From NCBI GenBank assembly GCA_902794535.1, contig CADBHQ010000004.1, forward strand, positions 1-64,000: a stretch of 64,000 bases of DNA. Reading direction: 5' to 3'. The translations under genes were made by a program, and so were the position numbers. Source of the DNA: Fibrobacter succinogenes (lineage in GTDB: Bacteria > Fibrobacterota > Fibrobacteria > Fibrobacterales > Fibrobacteraceae). Below are positions 49,331 through 57,888 of this stretch, in pieces (the stretch's first letter is position 1; each line of letters begins with the position of its first letter). The notes beneath the pieces are model-generated. The model was not told where the DNA came from. It ran no database searches and saw only the letters and a list, made by a program, of their open reading frames with translations.

Positions 49331-49503
49331 TTAGACTTGACTAACTAAAAGTTAGATAAAACTAACTACAAAAACAAGGGCGAAATCGCGAAAATAATGT
49401 AAATTTTTTCTTATAATATTAGTTCAATCTAAATAAATACGCTTCCTATAATAATTTTAGCCTTGCCTAATTAGATTTATTAAACTATATTAGCCGCGTC
49501 TAA
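49331..49503 (+). promoter_or_regulatory. Five putative DtxR boxes before dtxR-feoAB (locus 2)
   Basis: Five copies of TTAG-N6-CTAA: 49331-49344 (N6 ACTTGA), 49352-49365 (ATAAAA), 49419-49432 (TTCAAT), 49457-49470 (CCTTGC) and 49490-49503 (CCGCGT). The first two are spaced 21 bases start to start, two helical turns. The last ends 15 bases before the dtxR start. The form is close to known DtxR/IdeR operators (TTAGGTTAG...CTAA). The 349-bp gap contains the boxes and the upstream terminator, but no gene. Confidence 0.75.
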
Positions 49504-49518
49504 ATAAGGCTGGTTAAA

Positions 49519-49956
49519 ATGGACCATACGAAACTAACTCAAAGTTTAGAAGACTACTTGGAAATGGTGCACATGTTGCGCTTGGCGAACGGGCTTGCCC
49601 GCGTCAAAGACATTGCTGCCGCTCTCGCCGTGAAAATGCCGTCGGTGGCAAAGGCCATGGTTGAACTCAAGAAAATGGGCCTTGTAAGGCAGGAACCCTA
49701 CAGCGGTGTAGAACTCACCGAAGAGGGAGAGCGCGTTGCTGCCATGATTTTGAACCGTCATATTCTTCTGAAGGGTTTCCTGATTAAGCTGGGCGTGTCC
49801 GAGGCGATTGCCGATAAGGATGCCTGCAGTATGGAACATATCCTTTCGGCAGAAACGCTCGGTAAGATTGAAGATTTTGTGAAACCGTCGAATGCGATTG
49901 CCTCGGCAAAAGTTTCTTCGGTGAAAAAACTAAGGGTTGTCAAAAACACAAAGTAA
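49519..49956 (+). CDS. DtxR/MntR-family metal-dependent repressor (locus 2)
   Basis: A 145-residue metal-dependent repressor. The winged helix-turn-helix (residues 1-65) begins LTQSLEDYLEMVHML and contains VKDIAAALAVKMPSVAKAMVELKKMGLV. The dimerisation/metal domain has AAMILNRHILLKGFLIKLGVSEAIADKDACSMEHILSAET, in which the family's Cys, Glu and His ligands (D-A-C-x-x-E-H) are visible. There is no SH3 domain, so it is MntR-like in length; the neighbouring FeoA protein has that fold. It lies just before feoA and a frameshifted feoB, and downstream of five putative operators, so autoregulation is likely. Confidence 0.9.
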   Translation: MDHTKLTQSLEDYLEMVHMLRLANGLARVKDIAAALAVKMPSVAKAMVELKKMGLVRQEPYSGVELTEEGERVAAMILNRHILLKGFLIKLGVSEAIADKDACSMEHILSAETLGKIEDFVKPSNAIASAKVSSVKKLRVVKNTK

Positions 49957-50004
49957 ACAGGAAGGCTCCGCTCAAGAGTTTTCCCGTTTTTATATGAGGA
50001 TGAT

Positions 50005-50289
50005 ATGAGCTGTAATTGTGGTTGCGGCGGAAAGTCGCAAACGAAAAAGTGGAGCACCGAGCCCAAGTTCTCGGAACTCAAAAAGGGCGACAAGGTGGAA
50101 ATCGTCGGCTATAACGAAGGCGATTCTCGCTACAAGTCCAAGCTTCTTTCGATGGGGCTTGTGCGTGGCGTTCAGATCGAAGTCTTGCAAGCTGCCCCGC
50201 TCGGCGATCCGATCGAAGTGGCCGTGCTTTCTTATAGACTCTCGCTCCGTAAAGAAGAAGCGAACGTGCTCAAGCTGAGGAGGGTATAA
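50005..50289 (+). CDS. feoA: FeoA with Cys-rich N-terminus (Feo locus 2)
   Basis: A 94-residue FeoA protein. The core (FSELKKGDKVEIVGYNEGDS to VLKLRRV) matches the FeoA of locus 3 closely. An extra N-terminal segment MSCNCGCGGKSQTKKWS carries three Cys residues in a CxCxC array, a plausible metal-binding site like the Cys-rich FeoC or FeoB C-termini. The locus 3 copy lacks it. Its TAA overlaps the feoB ATG (TAATG). Because the following feoB is frameshifted, the system may not function as a whole. Confidence 0.88.
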   Translation: MSCNCGCGGKSQTKKWSTEPKFSELKKGDKVEIVGYNEGDSRYKSKLLSMGLVRGVQIEVLQAAPLGDPIEVAVLSYRLSLRKEEANVLKLRRV

Positions 50290-52999
50290 TGGCTGCTAGA
50301 AAACTTTTGACGATTGCTATTGCCGGTAACCCGAACTGCGGTAAGACGGCTCTCTTTAACGCCCTTACGGGTGCGTCGAAAAGAAAGAAGGTTATTTTGA
50401 ACTGGGTGACCGCCAGATTCGCCTGGTGGACCTTCCGGGTACTTACGCTTTGTTCGCAAATGCCGAAGACGAACGCGCTGCTGTTGACTACTTGCTCAGC
50501 CGCGAAGCAAGCCTGATTATCAACATCGTCGATGCCACGAACCTGGAACGTAACCTGTTCCTCACGAGTCAGCTTGCCGATATGCATATCCCGATGGTGA
50601 TTGCCGTCAATATGATGGATATCGCCGAAAATCGTGGAATCCAGCTGGATCTCGATGAACTTTCTGACGTTTACGGCGTGCCGTGCATTCCGCTTTCCGC
50701 TGTGAGCGAAAAGAGCGTCACTAACTTTATCAGCCAAATGGGCCATGTGCTGGCATCTCCGATGCCGCTCCCGAAACAGATGGTTTATGGTGACAAGATT
50801 GAAGAAACTGTTAAGGTCTTGGAACCGAAGGTGGCTCCGGTCGCAAAGCTCTTGGATGCGGACGCTCGTTGGGTTTCGCTCATGTATTTGGGCAACCAGA
50901 ATAGCTATGCCGACAAGTTTGCTGAAGCTGGCGTGAAGATTAACAAGGCTGACGTTACAAAGATTCTTGGTGAAGAACCGGAATTTGCAATGGCCGAAAA
51001 CCGCTATTCCATTTCGCACAATGTGGCTGGCAAGGCAATTGTCGCTGCACGCGAGAAGAAGACCTTCTCGGATAAGCTTGATGCTGTGCTTTTGAACCGC
51101 TGGACAGCTCTCCCGATCTTCCTTGTGGTGATGTATCTCGTGTTCTGGGTAGCAGTCACTATCGGTTCTGCATTCATTGATTTCTTTGATGTACTGTTTG
51201 GTGCAATTTTTGTGGACGGCCTCGGCTACGTGCTCACGGATGTTCTCCATGCGCCGGGCTTTGTGTCCGCTATTCTCGCCGACGGTATCGGTGCCGGTAT
51301 CCAGACGGTTTCGACCTTTATCCCGGTGATTTTCTTCATGTTCCTGAGCCTTTCCTTCTTGGAAGACTCGGGTTACATGGCCCGCGCGGCTTTCGTTGCA
51401 GACCGCTTCATGAGATTCCTTGGCCTTCCGGGTCGTGCATTCGTGCCGATGATGGTGGGCTTTGGTTGCGGTGTTCCGGGCATTATGGGCTCTCGCGTGT
51501 TGGAATCCAAACGTGAACGTTTCCTCACCATCTTCTTGGTGCCGTTTATGAGTTGCGGCGCTCGCCTCCCGGTGTATGCGCTGTTTGCCGCTGCATTCTT
51601 TGGTAAAATGGCGGGCACGGTCGTGTTCCTGCTTTACCTCGCCGGCGTGCTGTTCGCAGTTGCTTACGGTCTCTTCTTGAAGAAGTCCCTGTTCCAGGGC
51701 CAGGCCAGCAACTTTGTGATGGAACTTCCGCCGTATCATTTGCCGAAGTTCAAGTCCTTGATGATTCACTGCTGGCAGCGCCTGCGCGACTACATCTGGC
51801 GTGCTGGTAAGGTGATTACGATCGCCGTTGCAATACTTGGCTTCCTCAACAGCTTCGGTATTGTCGAGAAGGCTGCGGACGAAAATGCTCCGGCCGATGA
51901 ACCGGCAGGTTTTGAATTTACAGCCGGTAACGGGGATTCCGAAAATAGCTTGCTCTCTGTAATCGGTAAGGCCATTACGCCGGTGTTCGAACCGTTCGGT
52001 GTCGAAAAGGAAAACTGGCCGGCATCTGTGTCCCTGTTTACGGGTCTTTTGGCCAAGGAAGCCGTTATCGGTACCATGAATTCGCTGTATTCTATGGCGG
52101 GTGAAAATGCAGAAGCTCCTGCAGAAGAGCCGAAGGCTGAAGAACCCGCACCGGAACAAGTTGCCGCCGCTGATTCCGCTGCAACGGATAGCGCTGTGGT
52201 CTCTGACAGTGCCGCCGCTCCTGCTGAAACCGCAGAAGCCACCGAAGAAAAGGCTGAAGAAGAAAAGGTGCTTATCGCCGGTGTAGACGAATGCCCTGCC
52301 GAAGAAGAGGAAGAAGGTGGCGCTCCCGATATCAAGGGTGCCGTACTTGAAGCTCTCGGCTCGATTCCGGCAAATCTCTCTGAAGTCATCGGCTCGCTTA
52401 CCGACATTCTCGGAACCGCCGGTGAATTGGAAGGCCAGGAAGCTGCCGAACTCAAGAAAGAAACTCTCGACAAGATTACTGATGCCAAGGTGCTGACCTG
52501 CGAAGAATTTGCTGCCATCGCTACCTTCGGCGAAGAAGAAGAGGATGAAAAGACCCGCGAAGCCGTGTTCGAAAAGCTCGCTGCTGCTGGCGTCACGCTC
52601 GATGAAGACGAAATGGGCGCTCTCGAAGAAGGCGACCTTTCCGAAACTGCCGACATCTACGCTAACCTCCGCTCTTACTTCCACAATCCGGATAAGAACG
52701 GTAACCCGGTGGATGGCTTTAACTGGCAGGTGTTCGCATTCCTCATCTTTATCTTGCTCTATGTACCTTGCCTTGCTGCAATGGGTGTCGTAGCCCGTGA
52801 AATCGGCCTCGGCCTTGCTATCCTTATGGCAACGGTTCAGACGATTCTTGCTTGGGCTGTGGCTGTTCTCCTTTACCAGGTGCCGGTTGGAGGTGATACC
52901 AAGTGGATTGTTGCCGCTATCGTGGCTCTTGTGGGTACGGGAATCTTCCTCAAACTCTTCGGCATGAAGGCTAATAAGGAAAAGAGATTCGAAGACTAA
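50289..52999 (+). pseudogene. feoB: feoB, frameshifted by a deletion in the G domain (locus 2)
   Basis: The FeoB frame starts normally (TIAIAGNPNCGKTALFNALTG, G1 intact) but shifts at about 50376-50380. Compared with the intact paralogue at 59141, about 37 bp are missing between two TCGAA sequences, removing the segment QIVGNWPGVTV with the switch I/G2 Thr. The downstream frame (from GTG 50426, VDLPGTYALFANAEDE) stays open for 857 residues and keeps G4 (NMMD), both Gate motifs and the membrane helices. It also has a long Ala/Glu-rich insert (about 52090-52670) that the paralogue has only in short form. A restart at 50426 lacks a ribosome binding site. Either a recent pseudogene or an assembly error. 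Confidence 0.85.
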
Positions 53000-53070
53000 C
53001 CTTTTAGAATCAAGAGCCATTAAGGGCTGGTAGGCCCAAAACCAGCCAGCCCTTAATTAAAAAGCTTGAA

Positions 53071-53084
53071 TTAGATTGGTCTAA
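53071..53084 (+). promoter_or_regulatory. Putative DtxR box before the outer-membrane protein
   Basis: TTAG-ATTGGT-CTAA, 39 bases upstream of the start of the sigma-54 element of the same gene. Confidence 0.55.
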
Positions 53085-53109
53085 TTTGTGGAACTAAACT
53101 GGAACATCT

Positions 53110-53125
53110 TGGCACGCATTTTGCA
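53110..53125 (+). promoter_or_regulatory. Sigma-54 promoter of the outer-membrane protein
   Basis: TGGCACG-CATT-TTGCA, a full match to the -24/-12 consensus, 108 bases before the start at 53233. Confidence 0.8.
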
Positions 53126-53232
53126 ACAATAGCACACAGAAGGCGATAGCCAAGCGTTTTTGTAGCACTATTTGTAAAAAACCTGACGGAGTGTTACAAA
53201 AACAGAAAATAAATCCGTCAAGGGAGAGAAAA

Positions 53233-54633
53233 ATGAAGAATCGTTTGACGTCTAATCTTTTGTTCGGTCTTGCAGCCGCTTCCTTCTTTGCAGTGTCTGC
53301 ATTTGCTCAGGAAGCCGCCCCTGCCGCCGAAGCCACCGCTGCAGCCCCTGTTGCTGAAGCTCCTGCCGCAGCCCCTGCTGAAACTCAGGCCGCTCCTGCT
53401 CAGGAAGCCCCTGTCGCCGCTCCGGCACAGGAAACACCGGCAGAACAGCCTGTCGCTGCCGCTCCTGCTGAAGAAGAAAAATCCGCTGAGTCTGCTCCTG
53501 CTGAAAATACAAACCCGGGCGAAGTGGCCGACGCTGCCGGTAACGCTTTCGACATGCTCAAGGCCAGCATGAGCGAAGGTACTTCTGAAGCCAAGATGGA
53601 AGTTAAGTATAATGGCGAAGTTGAATTTGACATCTACACGGGCAATGTCTTGGAAGATGAAGACCTGAACCATTCCTATGCTTCTACCTTTGACCTGAAT
53701 TTTGAAGTCAAGTTCAATGAAAAGTGGTCTGCTTTCGTGGGCCTTGAAGCCGATGGTGAAACGACGGATCCGTTTGCCATTTACAATGGTGCCTACATTC
53801 AGTATCAGCCGGCTGAATTCTTCGCCGTCAAGCTGGGTGACCTGACCTTCTCGGAAGGTGCATTCGTTGCCTACTATGACTACGATGATCCTGCTGACAA
53901 CGCTGCTGGCATGAAGGAACATGATATCCGTGGTTTTGAAATTGACTTGGCTGGCTTTATTCTTGGCTTTGGCTTTGGTCGTGGCGATAACGACTGGGCC
54001 GACGAAGATGGTGCCAAGGTTTACGATGTCCACGCCGCTTACGAATTCGACTATGCCGGTCAGCACTTGCGTCCGTATGTGGACTACAAGAGCTTCCAGA
54101 CCACTCAGCATAACGAACTCCATGCCGGTATCGAAGCGGGCCTCTCTATCGGTGGCTTTGGCTTCAGAGCTGTGTATGGCTTCCATGCTGACTACCTGAT
54201 GGACGATGGCGATGTCGTGGAAGGCCAGGATTGGACTTCTACCGCTCACGCCTTCTTGGTTGAGCCGACCTTCGAAGTGGGTATGTTCGATATCAAGACG
54301 ACCGCCTTCTATGCCATCATCGATAGGGGCGATGCCACCGAAGACGCCAGCGATCTTGACAACGGCGAAATTCCGGAATACTTCTTCGTGTATGCTGAAC
54401 CCGCCTTCAAGTTTGCTGAATTCATCAAGGTTGGCATTCCTGTAGAATACCACACGCACACTTTGGATGATGACGACGATACTGCCGCTACATTCGATGT
54501 CGGTGCCCGCGTTTACATTGCTCCGGTTGAAAACCTGGAAATCACGGCTTTCGGCATGATTGATGTCGCCGTGCAGGACAACGAAGACGACAACGTTCTG
54601 CGTTTCGGTCTTGAAACGGTGTACAGCTTCTAA
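53233..54633 (+). CDS. Outer-membrane beta-barrel protein with Ala/Pro-rich linker
   Basis: A 466-residue exported protein: signal peptide ending SAFAQ, then an Ala/Pro/Glu linker (about residues 25-105), then a beta-barrel-like body with alternating aromatic residues and a terminal LETVYSF as in porins. The barrel resembles the OprB/OmpL-type porins annotated only as outer membrane proteins. The AGGGAGAG ribosome binding site supports ATG 53233; the frame opens at 53191. A sigma-54 promoter plus a DtxR-type box suggest that both nitrogen and iron status set its level. Solute unknown. Confidence 0.75.
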   Translation: MKNRLTSNLLFGLAAASFFAVSAFAQEAAPAAEATAAAPVAEAPAAAPAETQAAPAQEAPVAAPAQETPAEQPVAAAPAEEEKSAESAPAENTNPGEVADAAGNAFDMLKASMSEGTSEAKMEVKYNGEVEFDIYTGNVLEDEDLNHSYASTFDLNFEVKFNEKWSAFVGLEADGETTDPFAIYNGAYIQYQPAEFFAVKLGDLTFSEGAFVAYYDYDDPADNAAGMKEHDIRGFEIDLAGFILGFGFGRGDNDWADEDGAKVYDVHAAYEFDYAGQHLRPYVDYKSFQTTQHNELHAGIEAGLSIGGFGFRAVYGFHADYLMDDGDVVEGQDWTSTAHAFLVEPTFEVGMFDIKTTAFYAIIDRGDATEDASDLDNGEIPEYFFVYAEPAFKFAEFIKVGIPVEYHTHTLDDDDDTAATFDVGARVYIAPVENLEITAFGMIDVAVQDNEDDNVLRFGLETVYSF

Positions 54634-54652
54634 TTACCTCGCATAATGCGCA

Positions 54653-54690
54653 AAAAGGGGACTGTGGCAATTTGCTGCAGTCCTTTTTTT
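54653..54690. terminator. Terminator after the outer-membrane protein
   Basis: AAAGGGGACTG...CAGTCCTTTTTTT hairpin in the convergent gap; it could act for both strands (A-run and T-run). Confidence 0.8.
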
Positions 54691-54711
54691 CTGTGAAGGG
54701 GAATGGCTGGC

Positions 54712-55650
54712 TTATTTTCCCTTCATACTTGCCTGAATTTTGGCAATAACCTCCTCCGGTGTCACAAAATTCAAAACGCTAAAAGCCGTCATTTCATTAC
54801 CCATGTCCTTGAACGAGGCACCAAAATGATAAATGGTATCATCTATTAGCAGGAATCGGTCATGGATGGTGCGCATAGTTTTTAGTTCCAAGCCGGGATA
54901 TTGCCTGTTGTGCATGTCCTTGGCTGCCTTAAATTCAGGTGTGATATGTGCGGAATATATGATTGCCTTAACATCTTTCGCACGCATCGCGGCAAATTTC
55001 AAAACCTCGATATTTGCATACGGATCGATAAACACCACGGACTGTTTCGCAGATTTCACTAAATCCGCAATCAGTACAAGCCCGTCAAACCGAGTCCCTG
55101 TTGCAAGAATGCCTCCTGTGGGTGTTTGGGCGGCTTTGACAAAGAAATCAATATGTTTTTCAACGGTCGAAAGACGATTGTCCACATTTTCGAGTTTCGT
55201 CCCCTGTTTTTCAATTAATTGCCGTTGTTCCTGAAACTGATTGGCGATCTGCATTCCAGTCGCAACCATTCGTTGATTTACGGCATAACCCTTGAGCATG
55301 TAGTCCTTCAGGACTTTATTTGCCCACTGACGAAAACGTGTCCCAGCGATGGACTTGACCCGATATCCCACGGATATAATAACATCAAGGTTGTAAAGGA
55401 TTGTGTTGTAAGTTTGATCGGCATCAACACCCATATGTGCAAAATTTGCACATGTGATATCCTTTGGCAATTCTCCTTCCTTATAGATATTTTTGATATG
55501 CCTTCCGATAACGGTTCTGTCTTTTTGAAACAAATCTGCCATCTGGACCTGCGATAGCCATACTGATTCCCGTTCCATACGCACCTCCAGCCGGACTTCA
55601 CCTTCCGGCTGATAGAGTACGATTTCACCTTTTTCTTCGGTTTCTTTCAT
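54712..55650 (-). CDS. RhuM-family protein with C-terminal PLD-like domain
   Basis: A 312-residue two-domain protein. The N-terminal RhuM/virulence-family region (residues 10-115) is recognised by VWLSQVQMADLFQKDRTVIGRHIKNIYKEGELP, YNLDVIISVGYRVKS and GTRFRQWANKVL. A coiled segment (about 130-170) links to a phospholipase D-like domain with GLVLIADLVKSAKQSVVFIDPYA and a single HxR-x4-D variant (IHDRFLLIDD) near residue 260, followed by GASFKDMG. RhuM proteins occur in mobile or defence-like contexts. A degraded second RhuM copy lies at 56041-56200. Function unknown; a nuclease role for the PLD part is inferred. Confidence 0.8.
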   Translation of the reverse strand: MKETEEKGEIVLYQPEGEVRLEVRMERESVWLSQVQMADLFQKDRTVIGRHIKNIYKEGELPKDITCANFAHMGVDADQTYNTILYNLDVIISVGYRVKSIAGTRFRQWANKVLKDYMLKGYAVNQRMVATGMQIANQFQEQRQLIEKQGTKLENVDNRLSTVEKHIDFFVKAAQTPTGGILATGTRFDGLVLIADLVKSAKQSVVFIDPYANIEVLKFAAMRAKDVKAIIYSAHITPEFKAAKDMHNRQYPGLELKTMRTIHDRFLLIDDTIYHFGASFKDMGNEMTAFSVLNFVTPEEVIAKIQASMKGK

Positions 55651-55680
55651 TTTTTACCTCTAGTTAAACAAAAAAAAGCC

Positions 55681-55733
55681 GGCCTTTGGATATACTAAAA
55701 TCCCAACAATTGTTGGGGATATACCAAAAGGCC
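55681..55733. repeat. Long inverted repeat upstream of the RhuM-PLD gene
   Basis: Arms GGCCTTTGGATATA and TATACCAAAAGGCC (two mismatches) enclose a perfect inner palindrome TCCCAACAATTGTTGGGA. The 53-bp element lies 30 bases upstream of the RhuM-PLD start. It could be an operator, terminator or element end; no attC core was recognised. Confidence 0.7.
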
Positions 55734-55860
55734 GACTTATTCGTCAGTCATGGCTTGCAGACGGAATTCCGCTGCCAGTGCCTGTCAGGGGATAATATAC
55801 AAAAATTTTTAGATAAAAGGGGAATTACTTCCCCTCGCTACAGTCCCGGCCCACCCATAT

Positions 55861-55889
55861 TGTCATGCCCGACCAGGTCGGGCTTCTCC
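55861..55889. repeat. REP-like palindrome
   Basis: TGTCATGCCCGACC, AG, GTCGGGCTTCTCC, a variant of the TGTCATxCCCG...CGGGxATCTCC palindrome at 23783 and 4942. The DNA from 55734 to 56040 holds this element and GC-rich remnants, with no open gene. Confidence 0.65.
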
Positions 55890-56040
55890 TATTAAACCCG
55901 CCCAACCGGGGCTTTCGCTACCCCTTCTAGCGGGCTTCAGGCGCCAGCCCGCAACGCCCGTCTAGTTCCTCAGAAATGTGATTTTTCCCATTCTAACAAG
56001 TGGATTCTCTCTAAGGTCGCAATTTGCGACCTTAGAAATG

Positions 56041-56200
56041 TTATTTTCCCTTCATGCTTTCTTGGATTTTGGTGATAACCTCTAATATTTTAGCGACCTT
56101 TTTATGATTCTTTCTTATGCCCAATTTGTAAATATTTCTTACAAGTTGATTTTTTGTCTAATTCGCCTTCTTTATATATGTTTTGTAATGTTATGAAAAA
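56041..56200 (-). pseudogene. Remnant of a second RhuM-family gene
   Basis: Minus-strand fragments match a RhuM protein in the right order. First comes ITKHIYKEGELDKKSTCKKY (compare IGRHIKNIYKEGELPKDITC in the intact gene), ending in a stop. Then, after an internal loss of most of the gene, EVITKIQESMKGK and a stop, nearly identical to the C-terminus of the intact gene (VIAKIQASMKGK) over about 43 bases (54713-54755 versus 56043-56085). A further fragment just downstream (about 55975-56040) reads LRSQIATLERIHLLEWEK, an ORF6N-like phrase. The copy is inactivated by stops and a large internal deletion. Confidence 0.65.
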
Positions 56201-56215
56201 TCAATATCTACGTTA

Positions 56216-57283
56216 CTATTGTTCACATTTTTTCGTTGTAGAATTAAAGTGACTTTTACTTCCGCATACAAACAATTGAGAACCGAAATAATTGTTGTCT
56301 AAATATTCTACCCCATATTTTTCGGCTAGTTCATTAAATAATGTCATTAATTCCAGAGAATCATTAGGATTATTTAAATGCTCTTTAATATATTCTTTTC
56401 CCATCAAATCAATTCTAATTTCTCTTTTTATTTCATTCAGAGATATGTCAAATGTTCCTACCAAATCAATAAGTTCCTTTTGATTTTTTTCTAGAGCACT
56501 GCATATTGACATTATTTCATATTCACTCACTAAAAAACTTTTGTTTTCTAATTCAAACTTCAATAATAGATGTTTTATCAAGTTGTTAACAATGTAATCT
56601 TGAACATTATCTTTAGGCGCCATGTTCATCTTACTCAATATTTTTATAAGGCTATTAATTTTTTTGACGGTAATGTTTTCCGTTCCGACACGTAATACAA
56701 CTTGATTTAAAGTCTCTGTTCTTTTTGAGAATGTGTTTTTTTGATATGAAACATTATTTTTTTTCATATACACAGCACGGAATGCGTATCTATGAGCCGT
56801 TGTCACATATGGGTGAGCGTCAATTTTTCCTGATCTTCTTATCGTAGTTTGTGTATTACCAGTTCCATTGTATGAGCCAATTCTATTGTAACGGCCGTAA
56901 ATATCACCTGAATAATTTGATGTAGAATTAATTGTATATGTTTCTCCTGGAGAATATGTGTAATATGTTCGAACAACGTCTTCAGAGCCAAGATATTCTG
57001 GTTCAATAATCAAAACGGCATCCCCTCCAACAGCGTTACATGCATCCACAGCTTTATTCGGATTGAAATCATTTGCCGTTGAAGAAAAACCAGATTCACC
57101 CATGATTTCATAATTGTCATCTAAATACGAATATACATCGTCTGCCGTAGAAACTGAGCCTAAATACTGACATGAATTATTCCTTTCATAGCGTTCCCCA
57201 TTATAAAATTTATAATAAGGGTTGCTACAGCTAGTTAAAAAGAATGCCAAGCAAGTCGATAAAACCAAGATTCTAGTTTTCAT
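56216..57283 (-). CDS. Lipoprotein with SurA-N-like C-terminal region
   Basis: A 355-residue lipoprotein of low GC content: signal peptide ending LTSC (Cys 19). The N-terminal part (about residues 20-175) has GGDAVLIIEPEYLGSEDVV and a Tyr/Thr/Ser-rich segment. From about residue 192 the sequence (VVLRVGTENITVKKINSL, YIVNNLIKHLLLKFELENKSFLVSEYEI, IREIRIDLMGKEYIKEHL-like) follows the pattern of the SurA/PpiD N-terminal chaperone domain, but no PPIase domain follows. A chaperone-like role is therefore a weak inference. Starts 4 bp after the next upstream gene's stop, so an operon with 57288-57725 is likely. Lower GC than its neighbours suggests acquisition. Confidence 0.65.
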   Translation of the reverse strand: MKTRILVLSTCLAFFLTSCSNPYYKFYNGERYERNNSCQYLGSVSTADDVYSYLDDNYEIMGESGFSSTANDFNPNKAVDACNAVGGDAVLIIEPEYLGSEDVVRTYYTYSPGETYTINSTSNYSGDIYGRYNRIGSYNGTGNTQTTIRRSGKIDAHPYVTTAHRYAFRAVYMKKNNVSYQKNTFSKRTETLNQVVLRVGTENITVKKINSLIKILSKMNMAPKDNVQDYIVNNLIKHLLLKFELENKSFLVSEYEIMSICSALEKNQKELIDLVGTFDISLNEIKREIRIDLMGKEYIKEHLNNPNDSLELMTLFNELAEKYGVEYLDNNYFGSQLFVCGSKSHFNSTTKKCEQ

Positions 57284-57287
57284 CTAT

Positions 57288-57725
57288 TTATCTCTTTTTT
57301 TTTCTGGCGGAAGAACTCAAAAAATCCCTTAGGTACATTGCAAAATCGTTATATTCAACTTGGTCGCAATATCCTGTACTTGTTGTCGTTTGACATTTGT
57401 AGATGTTTGCTCCATAATACATAATGGATCCGTAATATCGGTATTCACCTAATGCATAATAAAATTTATTAATCGTTATCCATCCGTCTTTTTCTATAAT
57501 AAGATTGCCTTCCTGTTTAAAATGGTCCTCATAATAACGAGCGTAGTTGTCGAAGTTATCGCTATTATAAAAACGGACGTCTTGAATGGCTTTTTCTAAT
57601 GTTTCGCAGGATACTTTTTTTGTTGAAGTTTCGGAATCATAACTCGTTCGTCGAGTTTGGAAGTAACATTCTTCAGCGAAAGGAAATGCTGCCAACAGCA
57701 ATAATGCGGTAATCATCTTTTTCAT
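57288..57725 (-). CDS. Secreted hypothetical protein
   Basis: A 145-residue protein with signal peptide MKKMITALLLLAAFPFAEE. The mature part is rich in Tyr, Phe and Asn (FYNSDNFDNYARYYEDHF, EYRYYGSIMYYGANIYKC) and has four Cys that could form disulfides. The C-terminus is strongly basic (SSARKKKR). No family recognised. It is the first gene of a two-gene unit with the SurA-N-like lipoprotein and shares its low GC content. Confidence 0.6.
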   Translation of the reverse strand: MKKMITALLLLAAFPFAEECYFQTRRTSYDSETSTKKVSCETLEKAIQDVRFYNSDNFDNYARYYEDHFKQEGNLIIEKDGWITINKFYYALGEYRYYGSIMYYGANIYKCQTTTSTGYCDQVEYNDFAMYLRDFLSSSARKKKR

Positions 57726-57888
57726 ATGGTCCCTCCTCGGTCAAAAGCTGTCTGCAAGCAGCAGCCTTGTTCGGAAAGTCCCTTGAAATTGCTTCGCTTT
57801 TGCTCGCGATTATGCAGTGTTCAACAAAACCATATATTTTTTATAAAATAAAAAAGGTATGGTGTCGTTCGGCTTATGTATTGAAGGC

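Noticed and set aside
50270..53020. 916-codon open frame on the minus strand
   Set aside because: Antisense to feoB locus 2; composition is that of a reversed coding sequence and no family is recognised.
55681..55733. Integron attC site
   Set aside because: It is palindromic, but the core RYYYAAC/GTTRRRY pair does not fit, and there is no integrase or cassette array.
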